This document shows positions 18,016 to 27,005 of a stretch of DNA of 64,000 nt, piece by piece; positions within the stretch are counted from its first letter, which is position 1; the number at the start of each line of letters is the position of its first letter. The position numbers and the translations under genes were made by a program. The DNA is from Fodinicurvata sediminis DSM 21159. GTDB lineage: Bacteria; Pseudomonadota; Alphaproteobacteria; Kiloniellales; DSM-21159. The stretch covers positions 62,001 to 126,000 of the forward strand of contig NZ_ATVH01000015.1 of NCBI RefSeq assembly GCF_000420625.1, written 5' to 3'. The notes under the pieces were generated by a model that saw only the letters and a program-made list of their open reading frames with translations, did not search any database and was not told the origin of the DNA.

Positions 18016-18141
18016 CCATTCGATCACCCGTTGCTCAAAGCGCTTGGCAAGGTTTGTGTATCCTGGGCAGACTGCACTGATTCGTCGTTCCGAGCTGGGA
18101 CGCCATGGTTGGGTGCAGTGTGATCGGATCGGAGTGGTATA

Positions 18142-18807
18142 GTGAATAGCAGTCAGGTTTCTCGTAGCGAGGCGGCCTACCAGAAGCTGAAGGATGCCAT
18201 CAAGAAAGGCGGCATGGCGCCCGGCACCCGGGTGCGGGAGGTCGAGATCGCCGAGCGTTTCGGGATCAGCCGGACGCCGGCTCGCGAAGCGATTCGCCGT
18301 CTCGAGTCCGAAGGTCTGATCTCCATCGAGCCGCACAATGGAGCTGTCGTTTCCAAGCTGGATCATCAGCAGACCATGGAACTTTACGACATGCGCGAGG
18401 TCCTGGAGGGCACGGCCGCCAGCTTTGCGGCGCGTCACGCGTCAACGGCCGAGTTGGAGGAACTGGAGGACCTCATCGCTTCGGAAACCGAGGTGGCGGA
18501 AGACCCTGATCAGTTGGCCAATCTCAACCGCCTGATCCATTCCGCGATCTACCGCGCCGCGCACAACCGTTTCCTGGAGAAATCCCTGCTGGGCCTGCGC
18601 GATTCCATGGCCTTGCTGGGCGGCACGACCCTGAAGGTCGAAGGGCGTTTCGAAGCCGCACATGCTGAGCATCTCGCCATACTTCAGGCCATTCAGAGCC
18701 GTGATGAGACCCGGGCCGAACAGGCCGCCCGCGCCCACATCCGCAATGCCCAGCGCATGCGCCTCAAGCTGATGCGCCAAGACCTGGTGCTGGGCGAGGA
18801 GGAATAG
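18142..18807 (+). CDS. GntR-family regulator, FCD subfamily (second copy)
   Basis: A 221-residue regulator: winged helix at residues ~10-75 (VREVEIAERFGISRTPAREAIRRL) and an FCD domain (MELYDMREVLEGTAA, then NRLIHSAIYRAAHN, then HAEHLAILQAIQ). The start is GTG 18142, preceded by GGAG at a fitting distance; no in-frame ATG lies close. It sits between the GGT-SDR-TPP genes and tcuAB, pointing toward the latter, and may control either. A GTATAC-centred dyad lies upstream of tcuA. Confidence 0.92.
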   Translation: MNSSQVSRSEAAYQKLKDAIKKGGMAPGTRVREVEIAERFGISRTPAREAIRRLESEGLISIEPHNGAVVSKLDHQQTMELYDMREVLEGTAASFAARHASTAELEELEDLIASETEVAEDPDQLANLNRLIHSAIYRAAHNRFLEKSLLGLRDSMALLGGTTLKVEGRFEAAHAEHLAILQAIQSRDETRAEQAARAHIRNAQRMRLKLMRQDLVLGEEE

Positions 18808-18916
18808 GAGCCTCACCCGGCGCTTATTCGCGACCTCAACAGTTCTCATATTTTCCGCAGTGGTGGTGCCGTCTCGAGGCGCAGTCTCGGGCACTGCAGG
18901 CCCGGGTTTGACTCTT

Positions 18917-18948
18917 AATGAATGCATTCGTATACATCAGAATTCATT
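18917..18948. promoter_or_regulatory. Dyad AATGAAT-N6-GTATAC-N6-ATTCATT upstream of tcuA
   Basis: AATGAAT (18917-18923) and ATTCATT (18942-18948) form a perfect inverted repeat whose centre coincides with the centre of GTATAC (18930-18935), 40 nt upstream of the tcuA start. The arrangement suggests one or two dimers of a regulator, most simply the adjacent GntR protein. Confidence 0.55.
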
Positions 18949-18988
18949 CCCTAATCGCTTCCGCCATTCACCAATCAGAGGTAATCAG

Positions 18989-20392
18989 ATGTCCGACGTC
19001 GAATCTCTTTCCCGGCAGGACTGGGATGTCGTTGTCGTGGGCGGGGGCAATGCCGCGCTCTGTGCCGCCATCGAGGCGGCCGAGGCCGGGTGTCGCGTGC
19101 TAATCCTGGAAGGGGCTCCCGAGCCCTATCGTGGAGGCAATTCTCGGCACACCCGCAACTTTCGCTGCATGCATCAGGAACCTCTGTCCGTGCTGACGGA
19201 CAGTTATGGGGAAGAGGAGTATTTCGATGACCTGATGCTGGTCACCAAGGGCGAGACGGATGAGGATCTGGCGCGCCTGGCGATCCGGTCCTCGGAGGAC
19301 TGCCTGCCCTGGATGGAGGCCCATGGGGTACGCTTCCAGCCCTCCTTGTCCGGGACACTGTCCCTCAGTCGTACAAACGCCTTCTTCCTGGGCGGCGGCA
19401 AGGCGTTGGTTAATGCCTACTACAACACGGCCGAGGATCTTGGGGTGTCTGTGGTCTATGAAGCCCAGGTGAAGCACGTCGAGGTGCGTGACGGCCGCTT
19501 CGAGGCTGTGCAGGCGGAGATCGCCGGCGCGCCCTGCCGCATCTGCGGACGGTCCATCATCCTGGCTTCGGGCGGATTCCAGGCCGACATCGACTGGCTG
19601 GCCCGGGCCTGGGGTCCGTCGGCGCGGAACTTCCTGATTCGGGGGACGCCCTATAACAGGGGTGTCGTTCTCAACGACATGCTGGAGCAGGGGGCGGAAA
19701 GCGTGGGCGATCCCACCCAGTGCCATGCCGTGGCCATCGATGGCCGGGCGCCCAAGTTCGACGGCGGCATTGTCACGCGCCTGGACTGCGTGCCCTTTTC
19801 CATCGTGGTGAACCGCGAGGGCGAGCGCTTCTATGACGAGGGCGAGGATGTCTGGCCCAAACGCTATGCCATCTGGGGACGCCTAGTGGCGGCGCAGCCC
19901 GACCAGGTTGCCTATTCCATCATCGATTCCAGGTCCATCGACCTCTTCATGCCCTCGGTCTTCAAGCCCGATCAAGCCGATAGCATCAAGGAACTGGCCG
20001 AGAAGCTGCAACTGCCGCCGGACAAGCTGAAGGAGACGGTGGCCCATTTCAATGCGGCCTGCAGGGAAGGGGATTTCTACCCGACCGAGCTGGACGGCCT
20101 TGCCACCCAGGGGATTTCACCGGCCAAGACCAACTGGGCGCGCCCGATCAGCGAGCCGCCCTTCTATGGCTATGTCCTGCGGCCCGGCGTGACCTTTACC
20201 TACCTGGGCCTGAAGGTGGACAGGACGGCCCGGGTCTCGGATGCACAGGGGCGGTACGACAACATCTGGGCCGCCGGCGAGATCATGGCAGGATCGATCC
20301 TGGGGCAGGGGTACCTGGCCGGCTTCGGCATGACCATCGGAACCGTCTTCGGGCGTATCGCGGGGCAGGAGGCCGCAGCTCATGTCAATTAA
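18989..20392 (+). CDS. tcuA: FAD-dependent tricarballylate dehydrogenase-like flavoprotein
   Basis: A 467-residue flavoprotein of the fumarate reductase/succinate dehydrogenase family. The N-terminal FAD motif is VVVVGGGNAALCAA (~residues 14-27), followed by RGGNSRHTRNFR and the C-terminal NIWAAGEIMAGSILGQGYLAGFG. In Salmonella, TcuA oxidises tricarballylate to cis-aconitate and TcuB reoxidises it. ATG 18989 is used because it gives the FAD motif at the usual distance from the N-terminus. The last 11 nt overlap the tcuB start, so translation is coupled. The actual substrate here could be a related tri- or dicarboxylate. Confidence 0.9.
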   Translation: MSDVESLSRQDWDVVVVGGGNAALCAAIEAAEAGCRVLILEGAPEPYRGGNSRHTRNFRCMHQEPLSVLTDSYGEEEYFDDLMLVTKGETDEDLARLAIRSSEDCLPWMEAHGVRFQPSLSGTLSLSRTNAFFLGGGKALVNAYYNTAEDLGVSVVYEAQVKHVEVRDGRFEAVQAEIAGAPCRICGRSIILASGGFQADIDWLARAWGPSARNFLIRGTPYNRGVVLNDMLEQGAESVGDPTQCHAVAIDGRAPKFDGGIVTRLDCVPFSIVVNREGERFYDEGEDVWPKRYAIWGRLVAAQPDQVAYSIIDSRSIDLFMPSVFKPDQADSIKELAEKLQLPPDKLKETVAHFNAACREGDFYPTELDGLATQGISPAKTNWARPISEPPFYGYVLRPGVTFTYLGLKVDRTARVSDAQGRYDNIWAAGEIMAGSILGQGYLAGFGMTIGTVFGRIAGQEAAAHVN

Positions 20393-21488
20393 TATCGTGC
20401 AGGGGGTGGAGACCGACCAGGAAACGGACGCGATTCAGGAAGCCCGGCGTCAGGTCGAGATCTGCAACGCCTGTCGCTATTGCGAAGGCTATTGCTCGGT
20501 CTTTCCTGCCATCACGCGCCAGCGCCTCTTTGCCGAGGGGGACCTGACGCAGCTGGCGAATCTCTGCCACAACTGCCGTGGCTGCTATTACGCCTGCCAA
20601 TACACCGAGCCGCACGAGTTCGCGCTCAACATACCCAAGGTCCTGGCCGAGGTGCGCAGCGAAAGCTGGGAGACCTTTGCCTGGCCTGGCGGACTGGCAC
20701 GCCGCTTCCAGGAAAGTGGCGTGGCCATGGCCTTTGTGCTGACCGCAGGGCTCGCTCTCTTCTTTGCTCTGATTCAGATTCTGCAGCCCGAGAGTGGCCG
20801 AGGTTTCTATGCCTATCTTTCCCACGGCCTGATGGTCGCGCTTTTCGCGCCGGCATTCCTGCTGCCGCTTGCCACGATTGCGATCAGCCTGAGGCGTTAC
20901 TGGCATTCAGTGGGCGGGACGAGGGTGCGCTTGTCGCAGCTGAAGACCGCGTTCCTGGATGCCGCCCAGCTGCGGAATCTTTCCGGTGGCCAGGGACAGG
21001 GCTGCAACTTCGAGCAGGGTACGCGCTACACGGATCGGCGGCGCTGGTTGCATCAGGCTGTCCTCTACGGATTCCTGCTGTGTTTTGCATCCACCTCCTC
21101 AGCCACCCTGATGCACTATGTGATGGGCTGGGAGGCGCCCTACGGCTTCTTCACGCCACCGAAGCTGCTGGGTGTGCCCGGCGGCATCCTGTTGATGATC
21201 GGTACGGCCGGGCTTGCCTGGCTAAAACTGCGTGCAGCGCCGGAGCTGGGGGCCATGCGCGTTTGGGGGGGCGAGATGGCCTTCGTCCTGCTGCTGTTCC
21301 TGGTGGCAGCCACCGGGTTGGCGCTCTATGCGGCGAGTGGAACAGTGGCCGTTTCCCCTCTGCTGGCAATCCACCTGGGAGCGGTGCTGACCTTCTTCCT
21401 GCTGATGCCCTACTCGAAGATGGTGCATGGATTCTACAGGTTGGCGGCGCTGGTGCGCGATGCACAGCAGAAAGAAAACGCCTTATAA
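20382..21488 (+). CDS. tcuB: Tricarballylate utilization protein TcuB-like (4Fe-4S and haem membrane protein)
   Basis: A 368-residue protein with two N-terminal cysteine clusters (CNACRYCEGYC at ~residues 28-38 and CHNCRGCYYAC at ~61-71) for 4Fe-4S centres, then about six membrane helices with His residues suited to haem b. It passes electrons from the flavoprotein TcuA to the quinone pool. Overlap with tcuA and matching order support the pair. No TcuC-type transporter follows; uptake might be by one of the nearby TRAP systems (inference). Confidence 0.91.
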   Translation: MSINIVQGVETDQETDAIQEARRQVEICNACRYCEGYCSVFPAITRQRLFAEGDLTQLANLCHNCRGCYYACQYTEPHEFALNIPKVLAEVRSESWETFAWPGGLARRFQESGVAMAFVLTAGLALFFALIQILQPESGRGFYAYLSHGLMVALFAPAFLLPLATIAISLRRYWHSVGGTRVRLSQLKTAFLDAAQLRNLSGGQGQGCNFEQGTRYTDRRRWLHQAVLYGFLLCFASTSSATLMHYVMGWEAPYGFFTPPKLLGVPGGILLMIGTAGLAWLKLRAAPELGAMRVWGGEMAFVLLLFLVAATGLALYAASGTVAVSPLLAIHLGAVLTFFLLMPYSKMVHGFYRLAALVRDAQQKENAL

Positions 21489-21541
21489 AGGAAGTACTGC
21501 CCGGTTTTGCGCCTGGGATCATGGTAGGGTGTTGCGCTCAG

Positions 21542-21556
21542 TAGAATAGTGTTCTA
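21542..21556. promoter_or_regulatory. 15-bp palindrome TAGAATAGTGTTCTA (candidate IclR operator)
   Basis: A perfect TAGAA-N5-TTCTA inverted repeat lies 45 nt upstream of the dehydrogenase start and just ahead of a TATTAT -10-like hexamer (21569-21574). The architecture equals the known E. coli IclR box (TGGAA-N5-TTCCA) and a second copy of the pattern lies at 22559. Confidence 0.55.
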
Positions 21557-21600
21557 TTTCTGAGACTCTATTATATCTTATTGGACAAGGAGCGAGTGGA

Positions 21601-22482
21601 ATGGCACAGGCGCGTATCGGCTTTATCGGCCTCGGCGTGATGGGGGAGCCGATTTGCCGAAACATCATGGTCGGATCAGGTCAGCCCTTTACCGTCTTTG
21701 ATCTGGCAGATGCGCCGCTGCAACGTATGGCTGGCCATGGGGCGAAGGTTGCTGCCAGCGTCCGTGAGGTCGTTGAAAACAGCGACATCGTTTTCCTGTC
21801 CCTTCCGGGCGGCCCGGAAGTGGAGCAGATCGTCCTGGGCGAGGACGGCGTGCAGGAAAACGGCCGCGAGGGCCAGCGTGTCATCGACCTTTCCACGACA
21901 CCGGTGGACCTTACGCGGGACTTGGCAAACAAGTTGGCGGAGAAGGGTCTGCGCTTTGCCGATGCGCCGGTGGCCCGGACGCGACAGGCGGCCGAGGACG
22001 GTACGCTGAGCATCATGGTGGGAAGCGACCAGGCCCTGTTCGACGAAATCCGCCCCTATCTGGCGCATACAGCCTCGGAAGTTACGCATTGCGGCGCCGT
22101 GGGCTGCGGACAGGTGGTGAAGATACTGAACAACATGGTGCTCTTCGAGACTGTGGTGGCACTGGCCGAGGCCCTCAATATCGGCGAGGCGGCAGGGGTG
22201 GAGCGCACGACACTGTTCGAGACGCTCTCGAAGGGCTCGGCCGACAGCTTTGCCCTGCGCAATCACGGCATGAAGGCCATGCTGCCGGACAACTTCCCGC
22301 AAGGCGCCTTCCCGACCGACTACGCCATCAAGGACTGCAGCTATGCCCTGGCGCTTGCCGCGCATGTGAACATGAAAGCACCCGGTGCCAGTCATGCGCT
22401 GTCCATGCTGAGAACCGCCAGCGAGGCAGGATTTGGCAAGGAGTACTTCCCGGTTCTCGCGCGCGTGACCGGAAAGGCTTGA
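21601..22482 (+). CDS. NAD(P)-dependent beta-hydroxyacid dehydrogenase (3-hydroxyisobutyrate dehydrogenase family)
   Basis: A 293-residue protein with a Rossmann N-domain (IGFIGLGVMG at 6-15) and a helical C-domain. Catalytic Lys174 lies in GQVVKILNNM. The substrate-binding loop, usually DAPVSGG, reads DAPVART (121-127) followed by AAEDGTLSIMVG, so the substrate probably differs from hydroxyisobutyrate or tartronate semialdehyde. AAGGAGCGAG precedes the ATG. It is the first gene of the IclR-linked catabolic region and has its own upstream palindrome; 116 nt separate it from the next gene, which has a second palindrome. Confidence 0.92.
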   Translation: MAQARIGFIGLGVMGEPICRNIMVGSGQPFTVFDLADAPLQRMAGHGAKVAASVREVVENSDIVFLSLPGGPEVEQIVLGEDGVQENGREGQRVIDLSTTPVDLTRDLANKLAEKGLRFADAPVARTRQAAEDGTLSIMVGSDQALFDEIRPYLAHTASEVTHCGAVGCGQVVKILNNMVLFETVVALAEALNIGEAAGVERTTLFETLSKGSADSFALRNHGMKAMLPDNFPQGAFPTDYAIKDCSYALALAAHVNMKAPGASHALSMLRTASEAGFGKEYFPVLARVTGKA

Positions 22483-22558
22483 GTGCGAGCCAACCGGTGT
22501 ACCCAAGCGGACATTCGAAAAACGGGTTGCATTCCCTTTCAGAATGCGGTCTATTTAA

Positions 22559-22573
22559 CAGAATAAAGTTCTG
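22559..22573. promoter_or_regulatory. 15-bp palindrome CAGAATAAAGTTCTG (candidate IclR operator)
   Basis: A perfect CAGAA-N5-TTCTG inverted repeat, 25 nt upstream of the next start and just downstream of a possible promoter (TTGCAT at 22527, CTATTT at 22551). A repressor bound here would block the operon that includes the Liv transporter. Confidence 0.55.
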
Positions 22574-22598
22574 ACTAACGGAACACACGGGGGAGGAC

Positions 22599-23006
22599 AT
22601 GCCCGAGAACCCACAAGCGCTGTGCAAGCAGGCGCTTGTCTCGATACCTGAGCGGCTGGAGAGGGATACGCACCTGCAATGGCAGGGACGGCGCCTGACC
22701 TGCTGTTTCCTCGTGGGAGTCGACGAGACACCGTTCTATTTCGACGTCGAGCAGGGGCACATTGCCACCGTGACTCAGGGCCCTGTGCTGATGCGGTCCT
22801 GGGACTTTGCCCTGAAGGCGTCGGCCGAATCCTGGCTCGGCTACTGGGCAACTATCCCGAAGCCCTGGTACCACGACCTCCTGGCGCTCTCGAAAGCGGG
22901 AAAACTGACCCTCGAGGGCAATCTCCATCCCCTCATGTCCAATCTGCAGTACATCAAGGATCTCCTCGCCCTGCCACGCGGATCCGTGCCGGGAGGTGAG
23001 TCTTGA
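22599..23006 (+). CDS. Small SCP2-like protein of unknown function
   Basis: A 135-residue soluble protein with no clear family name. Its second half (SAESWLGYWATIPKPWYHDL, then GKLTLEGNLHPLMSNLQYI) resembles the pattern of SCP2/sterol-carrier-like domains, which hold hydrophobic ligands; this is a tentative likeness. GGGGGAGGAC precedes the ATG. The stop overlaps the hydrolase start by 4 nt (TTGA), so the two proteins are made together and probably act on the same compound. It is the first gene of a run of seven closely spaced genes ending with the aldehyde dehydrogenase. Confidence 0.8.
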   Translation: MPENPQALCKQALVSIPERLERDTHLQWQGRRLTCCFLVGVDETPFYFDVEQGHIATVTQGPVLMRSWDFALKASAESWLGYWATIPKPWYHDLLALSKAGKLTLEGNLHPLMSNLQYIKDLLALPRGSVPGGES

Positions 23007-23866
23007 CCGCCTATGTCGAACCCGTTGTCGGGCGTTACCTGCACCTGGAGATCGACGGCCGGCCGCAGCGCCTCTATTACGAGGAGGCGGGCGAGGGTAT
23101 CCCCCTGCTCTGCCTGCACACGGCTGGTGCCGATGGTCGGCAGTTCCGCGCGCTGGTGAACGACGAGGAGATCACCCGGCATTTCCGCGTGATCGCCTTC
23201 GACCTGCCCTGGCACGGAAAGTCCAGCCCGCCGGTAGGGTATCACAAAGAGGAATACCGCCTGACGCGGGAGCTCTACGTCAAGACGATCTTGGCTGTTA
23301 GCGAGGCTTTAGGGCTGGATCGTCCCGTTGCCATGGGCTGTTCCATCGGCGGGCGCATCGTCCTGAACCTGGCAGCGGATCATCCTGAGCACTTCCGTGC
23401 CCTCATCGGCCTGCAGTCCGCAGATCACCAGACTTCCTGGTACGACACCGACTGGCTACACCGCAGCGACGTGCACGGAGGCGAGGTCTGTGCTGCCCTG
23501 GTTTCCGGCTTGATCGCGCCCGGCGGCTCCGAGGCCGACTGCCACGAGACGCTCTGGCATTACCTGTCCAGCGGTCCCGGCATATTCAAGGGTGACCTGT
23601 ACTTCTACCGGGTTGACGGCGATCTGCGCGAGGTGACGCCGCGCATCGATACGGCGCGCTGTCCGCTGTACCTGCTGACCGGGGAGTACGATTTCTCCTG
23701 CACCCCGGAGGATACGCAGCGTACAGCCGAGAGGATACCCGGCGCCCGCGTGACGATCATGGAGAAGCTGGGTCACTTCCCGATGAGCGAGAACCCAGAA
23801 CAGTTCCGGCAGTACCTTATGCCCGTGCTGCAGGAAATCCGTGCCGGTACTGATGCCGGTTCGTGA
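23003..23866 (+). CDS. Alpha/beta hydrolase
   Basis: A 287-residue cytoplasmic hydrolase. The nucleophile is Ser114 in MGCSIGGR, the acid is probably the Asp in TGEYDFSC, and the base is the His in KLGHFPMS. The oxyanion region is LHTAGADGRQF. The start is TTG 23003, overlapping the previous stop; GGGAGGTGAG lies at the right distance and no in-frame ATG is near, so the TTG start is well supported. With the small upstream protein, a Liv-type importer and an aldehyde dehydrogenase, it may open an ester, lactone or carbon-carbon bond of the imported compound (inference). Confidence 0.9.
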   Translation: MTAYVEPVVGRYLHLEIDGRPQRLYYEEAGEGIPLLCLHTAGADGRQFRALVNDEEITRHFRVIAFDLPWHGKSSPPVGYHKEEYRLTRELYVKTILAVSEALGLDRPVAMGCSIGGRIVLNLAADHPEHFRALIGLQSADHQTSWYDTDWLHRSDVHGGEVCAALVSGLIAPGGSEADCHETLWHYLSSGPGIFKGDLYFYRVDGDLREVTPRIDTARCPLYLLTGEYDFSCTPEDTQRTAERIPGARVTIMEKLGHFPMSENPEQFRQYLMPVLQEIRAGTDAGS

Positions 23867-23909
23867 GTGTGAGAAGTCCCGATAATCAATCCCTGGGAGG
23901 AAACCGAAA

Positions 23910-25088
23910 ATGAAGTTCAAGAGTACACTCGCGCTGGCCGTTGGAGCGGCCATTGCTTTCTCTGCGCCACCGACCGTGGCGCAGGAGAACAAGACCCTCA
24001 AGGTGGGTGCCTTGGTGACCCTGTCCGGCGCTGGCGCCAGCTGGGGCCGTGGTATGCTGGAGGCGACGGAGCTTGCCGCAAGCAAGTACAACGAGGCCGG
24101 TGGCATCGAGGTCGGTGGCGAGACCTATGACATCGAGGTCATCGCCTACGACGACAGCTACAAGGCCAACGAGGCCGTGTCGGCCGCCAACCGGCTCGTC
24201 TACGACGACGAGGTGAAGTACATCATCGGCACGGTTGGCTCGGCCCCGATACTGGCGATTCAGCCGATCACCGAGAAGGAGGGTGTCATCACAATGACGC
24301 TCGGCTTCACCAGTGAAGCGCTGTCTCCGGAGAAGCCCTATACCTTCCGCCCGAACCTGACGACGGCCGAGGTCGCACAGCCGCAGATCGATTGGATTGT
24401 GGAAAGCCAGGGTATCGAGACGGTCGGGGCCCTGTTCCCGAATGACGAAACCGGCGAGCAGATCGCCAAGGACGTTTCCGCTTCCTATGAGGAAGCTGGA
24501 GCTGAGATGTCCGCCATCGAGTTCTTCGAGCGTGACCAGGTGGACTTCGTGCCGTTGCTGACCCGGATCATGTCCCAGGGCGTGGATGCCATCGAGCTTG
24601 ATGGAAACTCACCGGAAACTGCGGGGCAGATCGTGCAGCAGGCCCGCGACATCGGCTTCGAGGGGGCCATCATTCGCACGGGTGGCCCGGCCACAGCCGA
24701 GATCGTCAACGTGGCTGGAGCCGAGGCTGCGGAAGGCATGTTCGTTCATGCGGGACTGGATCCAAGCAAGGATTCCGTGAATGCCTACATTACGGAGTAC
24801 GAGGAAACCTTCGAGCACTCCATGAACGGCTTCAGTCCCTTCTTCTACGATGGGGCGAACATGCTGTTCCAGGCCATGCAGGAGGCCGGTACCGTCGAGG
24901 ACACCGATGCCGTCCGCAAGGCGCTGGAAAGCATCGAATCCTACGAAGGCGTTCTGGGTGAACTGTCCTGGACGGGCAAGGATCGCTACGGCATCGCCCA
25001 TCAGATCGATGCCCCTTTCTATATCGCGCAGGTGCGTGACGGGAAGGAAGAGATCGTTGCGACCTGTGACATCGAGGGCTGCGAGTAA
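23910..25088 (+). CDS. Liv-type ABC transporter substrate-binding protein
   Basis: A 392-residue periplasmic binding protein of the branched-chain amino acid family, with a Sec signal peptide (MKFKSTLALAVGAAIAF..., cleavage near VAQE). The mature domain shows VGALVTLSGAGASWGRGMLEA and GTVGSAPILAIQPITEKEGV. Family members bind amino acids, amides, urea or aromatic acids; the ligand here is unknown. CCTGGGAGGAAACC precedes the ATG. A strong hairpin follows the gene, before the permease genes, which would let the binding protein be made in excess. Confidence 0.94.
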   Translation: MKFKSTLALAVGAAIAFSAPPTVAQENKTLKVGALVTLSGAGASWGRGMLEATELAASKYNEAGGIEVGGETYDIEVIAYDDSYKANEAVSAANRLVYDDEVKYIIGTVGSAPILAIQPITEKEGVITMTLGFTSEALSPEKPYTFRPNLTTAEVAQPQIDWIVESQGIETVGALFPNDETGEQIAKDVSASYEEAGAEMSAIEFFERDQVDFVPLLTRIMSQGVDAIELDGNSPETAGQIVQQARDIGFEGAIIRTGGPATAEIVNVAGAEAAEGMFVHAGLDPSKDSVNAYITEYEETFEHSMNGFSPFFYDGANMLFQAMQEAGTVEDTDAVRKALESIESYEGVLGELSWTGKDRYGIAHQIDAPFYIAQVRDGKEEIVATCDIEGCE

Positions 25089-25108
25089 GTCCTGGTCTTG
25101 GTGAAACC

Positions 25109-25137
25109 GGCCACCGGGTGAAGTCCACCCGGTGGCC
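25109..25137 (+). terminator. Hairpin after the binding-protein gene
   Basis: GGCCACCGGGT (25109-25119) pairs perfectly with ACCCGGTGGCC (25127-25137) around a 7-nt loop. No long T run follows, so partial termination or protection of the upstream mRNA end is more likely than full termination. Confidence 0.75.
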
Positions 25138-25157
25138 CTTTGCAAGGGCGTGCCACC

Positions 25158-26021
25158 GTGAGTTTCCTGATTATCCAATCCCTGGTGAACGGGGTCATCC
25201 TGGGGTTGCTTTACCTCCTGATGGCAATCGGATTCACCCTGGTTTTCGGCATCATGCGCGTGGTGAACTTCGCGCATGGCGAGTTCTACATGCTGGGGGC
25301 CTTTGCGGCCTATTTCGCCTTCGCGGTGGCCGGCCTGCCCTATCCCGTTGCCGTGGCGGGTGCCTTCGGCGGCGCAATCGTCCTGGGGGCAATCATCGAG
25401 CGTGTGGTCTTCAGGCCATTCCGGGGAGATGAACTGTCGGGCATGATCGCCTCGATAGGACTGGCATTGATCCTGCAAAACTTGGCGCTGATCGCCTTCG
25501 GCCCGGATCCTCTGTCCATGCCCAGCCTGGTGTCCGGCGCCTACAACTGGGGCGGCATCATCCTGCCGAAGTCCCGGGTGGTGGTGATCCTCGGCTCCAT
25601 GGTGATCCTGGCCATCTTCTATTACTTTCTCATGCACACCCGGACCGGACGTGCGCTGAGGGCCCTGGTCCAGGACCGCGAAATCGCGGCTGCCTATGGC
25701 GTACGCGTGGAGTTGATGTATCCGCTCGGCCTGGCACTGGGCGCCGCGCTGGCAGCCATGGCCGGTGCCTTCATGGCACCGCTGTTCGGGGTTTCTCCCT
25801 TCGTTGGCGGTACGCCGCTGCTCAAAGCCTTTATCGTCGTTATCCTGGGCGGATTGGGCAGCATCCCGGGCGCCGTGATTGCCAGCATGCTGCTGGGCCT
25901 GATCGAAAGCACGACGAGCACCTTCTTTGGTGCCTCGACGGCGGATATCGTGGTCTTCGCACTCGTCATCGCCGTGCTACTGGTGCGTCCATCGGGCCTG
26001 CTTGGTCACAAGGAGGCCTGA
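25158..26021 (+). CDS. Liv-type ABC transporter permease (LivH-like)
   Basis: A 287-residue membrane permease with about eight helices and the LivH pattern FGIMRVVNFAHGEFYMLGA near residues 27-45, RALVQDREIAAAYGV in the cytoplasmic coupling loop, and VILGGLGSIPGA near the C-terminus. I take GTG 25158 (AAGGG about 9 nt ahead) rather than TTG 25140, since it opens directly into SFLIIQSLVNG as in homologues. It forms the membrane channel with the next gene product, 3 nt downstream. Confidence 0.92.
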   Translation: MSFLIIQSLVNGVILGLLYLLMAIGFTLVFGIMRVVNFAHGEFYMLGAFAAYFAFAVAGLPYPVAVAGAFGGAIVLGAIIERVVFRPFRGDELSGMIASIGLALILQNLALIAFGPDPLSMPSLVSGAYNWGGIILPKSRVVVILGSMVILAIFYYFLMHTRTGRALRALVQDREIAAAYGVRVELMYPLGLALGAALAAMAGAFMAPLFGVSPFVGGTPLLKAFIVVILGGLGSIPGAVIASMLLGLIESTTSTFFGASTADIVVFALVIAVLLVRPSGLLGHKEA

Positions 26022-26024
26022 TCC

Positions 26025-27005
26025 ATGGAAAAAAGCACAGCACAGACAGGCGTGACGCAGGCATCCTTCTGGACAGTGGGTCGGGGCGCGTTCGCGCTGG
26101 CCCTGCTGGCTGCTGCCCTGTTCCCTGTGATCAGCGGCAGTACCTTTCATTTCCACATCGCCATCATGATCTGCCTGGCCATCATCGCGACAATGGGTCT
26201 GGGCGTCATCGCACGTGTCGGGCAGCTGTCGCTCTGTCACGGGGCCTTCGTCGGTGTCGGCGCTTACACCTCCATGCTGATGGTGATGCGTCTCGATCTG
26301 CCCTTCATGGCAGGGGTCGTCGCGGCGGTGGTCGTTACCTCGCTGGTGGCGGCCCTGATCGGTGGTCCGCTGCTGCGTCTGCGCGGTGTCTACTTCGTGC
26401 TGATCACCTTCGCACTGAACGAGCTGTTCCGCCTGGTCATGCTGGAGTTCCCGGGCTTGTCGGGTGGCTCCAGCGGGATCGCCAACATTCCTGCGGCCAG
26501 TTTTGGCAGCCTGGTGCTGGACGAAAAGGCCACCTTCTATCCCCTGGCCCTGATCTCGGCCGTCCTGGTGGTGGCGCTGGTGGCGTTGGTGGATCGCAGC
26601 ATGATCGGACGGCGTTTTTCGGCCGTGGAGGAAAACATTACCCTGGCTGAATCGACCGGGATCGCCACGGCCCGGACTCAGAACCTGGCCTTCATTATCG
26701 GCAGTGGCATTGCCGGTTTTGCCGGAGCCCTGATGGCGCATTACATTGGGTTCCTCTCTCCGGAAACATTCCACTTCGAGCTTTCGGTTTCCTACATCAT
26801 CATGCTGGTGGTTGGTGGACGTCTGGCACTCTGGGGCCCGGTTGTCGGGGCGCTGATCCTGACACCGCTACCGGAATTCCTGCGTGGGGCCATGGAATTC
26901 CAGCACGTTTTCTATGGCGTGGCCCTGATCGTTATCCTGAGTTTCCTGCCCAATGGGCTGGTGTCGCTTCCCGAGAGGCTTGCAAGGTTGGGAGGTCGGA
27001 AATGA
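26025..27005 (+). CDS. Liv-type ABC transporter permease (LivM-like)
   Basis: A 326-residue permease with about nine helices. LivM-type landmarks are GQLSLCHGAFVGVGAYTSM, LRGVYFVLITFALNELFRLV and NLAFIIGSGIAGFAGAL. The ATG at 26025 has AAGGAGG ahead, inside the end of livH. Its stop overlaps the ATPase start (ATGA). It pairs with the LivH-like subunit. Confidence 0.93.
   Translation: MEKSTAQTGVTQASFWTVGRGAFALALLAAALFPVISGSTFHFHIAIMICLAIIATMGLGVIARVGQLSLCHGAFVGVGAYTSMLMVMRLDLPFMAGVVAAVVVTSLVAALIGGPLLRLRGVYFVLITFALNELFRLVMLEFPGLSGGSSGIANIPAASFGSLVLDEKATFYPLALISAVLVVALVALVDRSMIGRRFSAVEENITLAESTGIATARTQNLAFIIGSGIAGFAGALMAHYIGFLSPETFHFELSVSYIIMLVVGGRLALWGPVVGALILTPLPEFLRGAMEFQHVFYGVALIVILSFLPNGLVSLPERLARLGGRK

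Noticed and set aside
22569-22585. GTTC...GAAC dyad as a LexA site
   Set aside because: Spacing and inverted orientation differ from GTTC-N7-GTTC, and it overlaps the better IclR-type palindrome.
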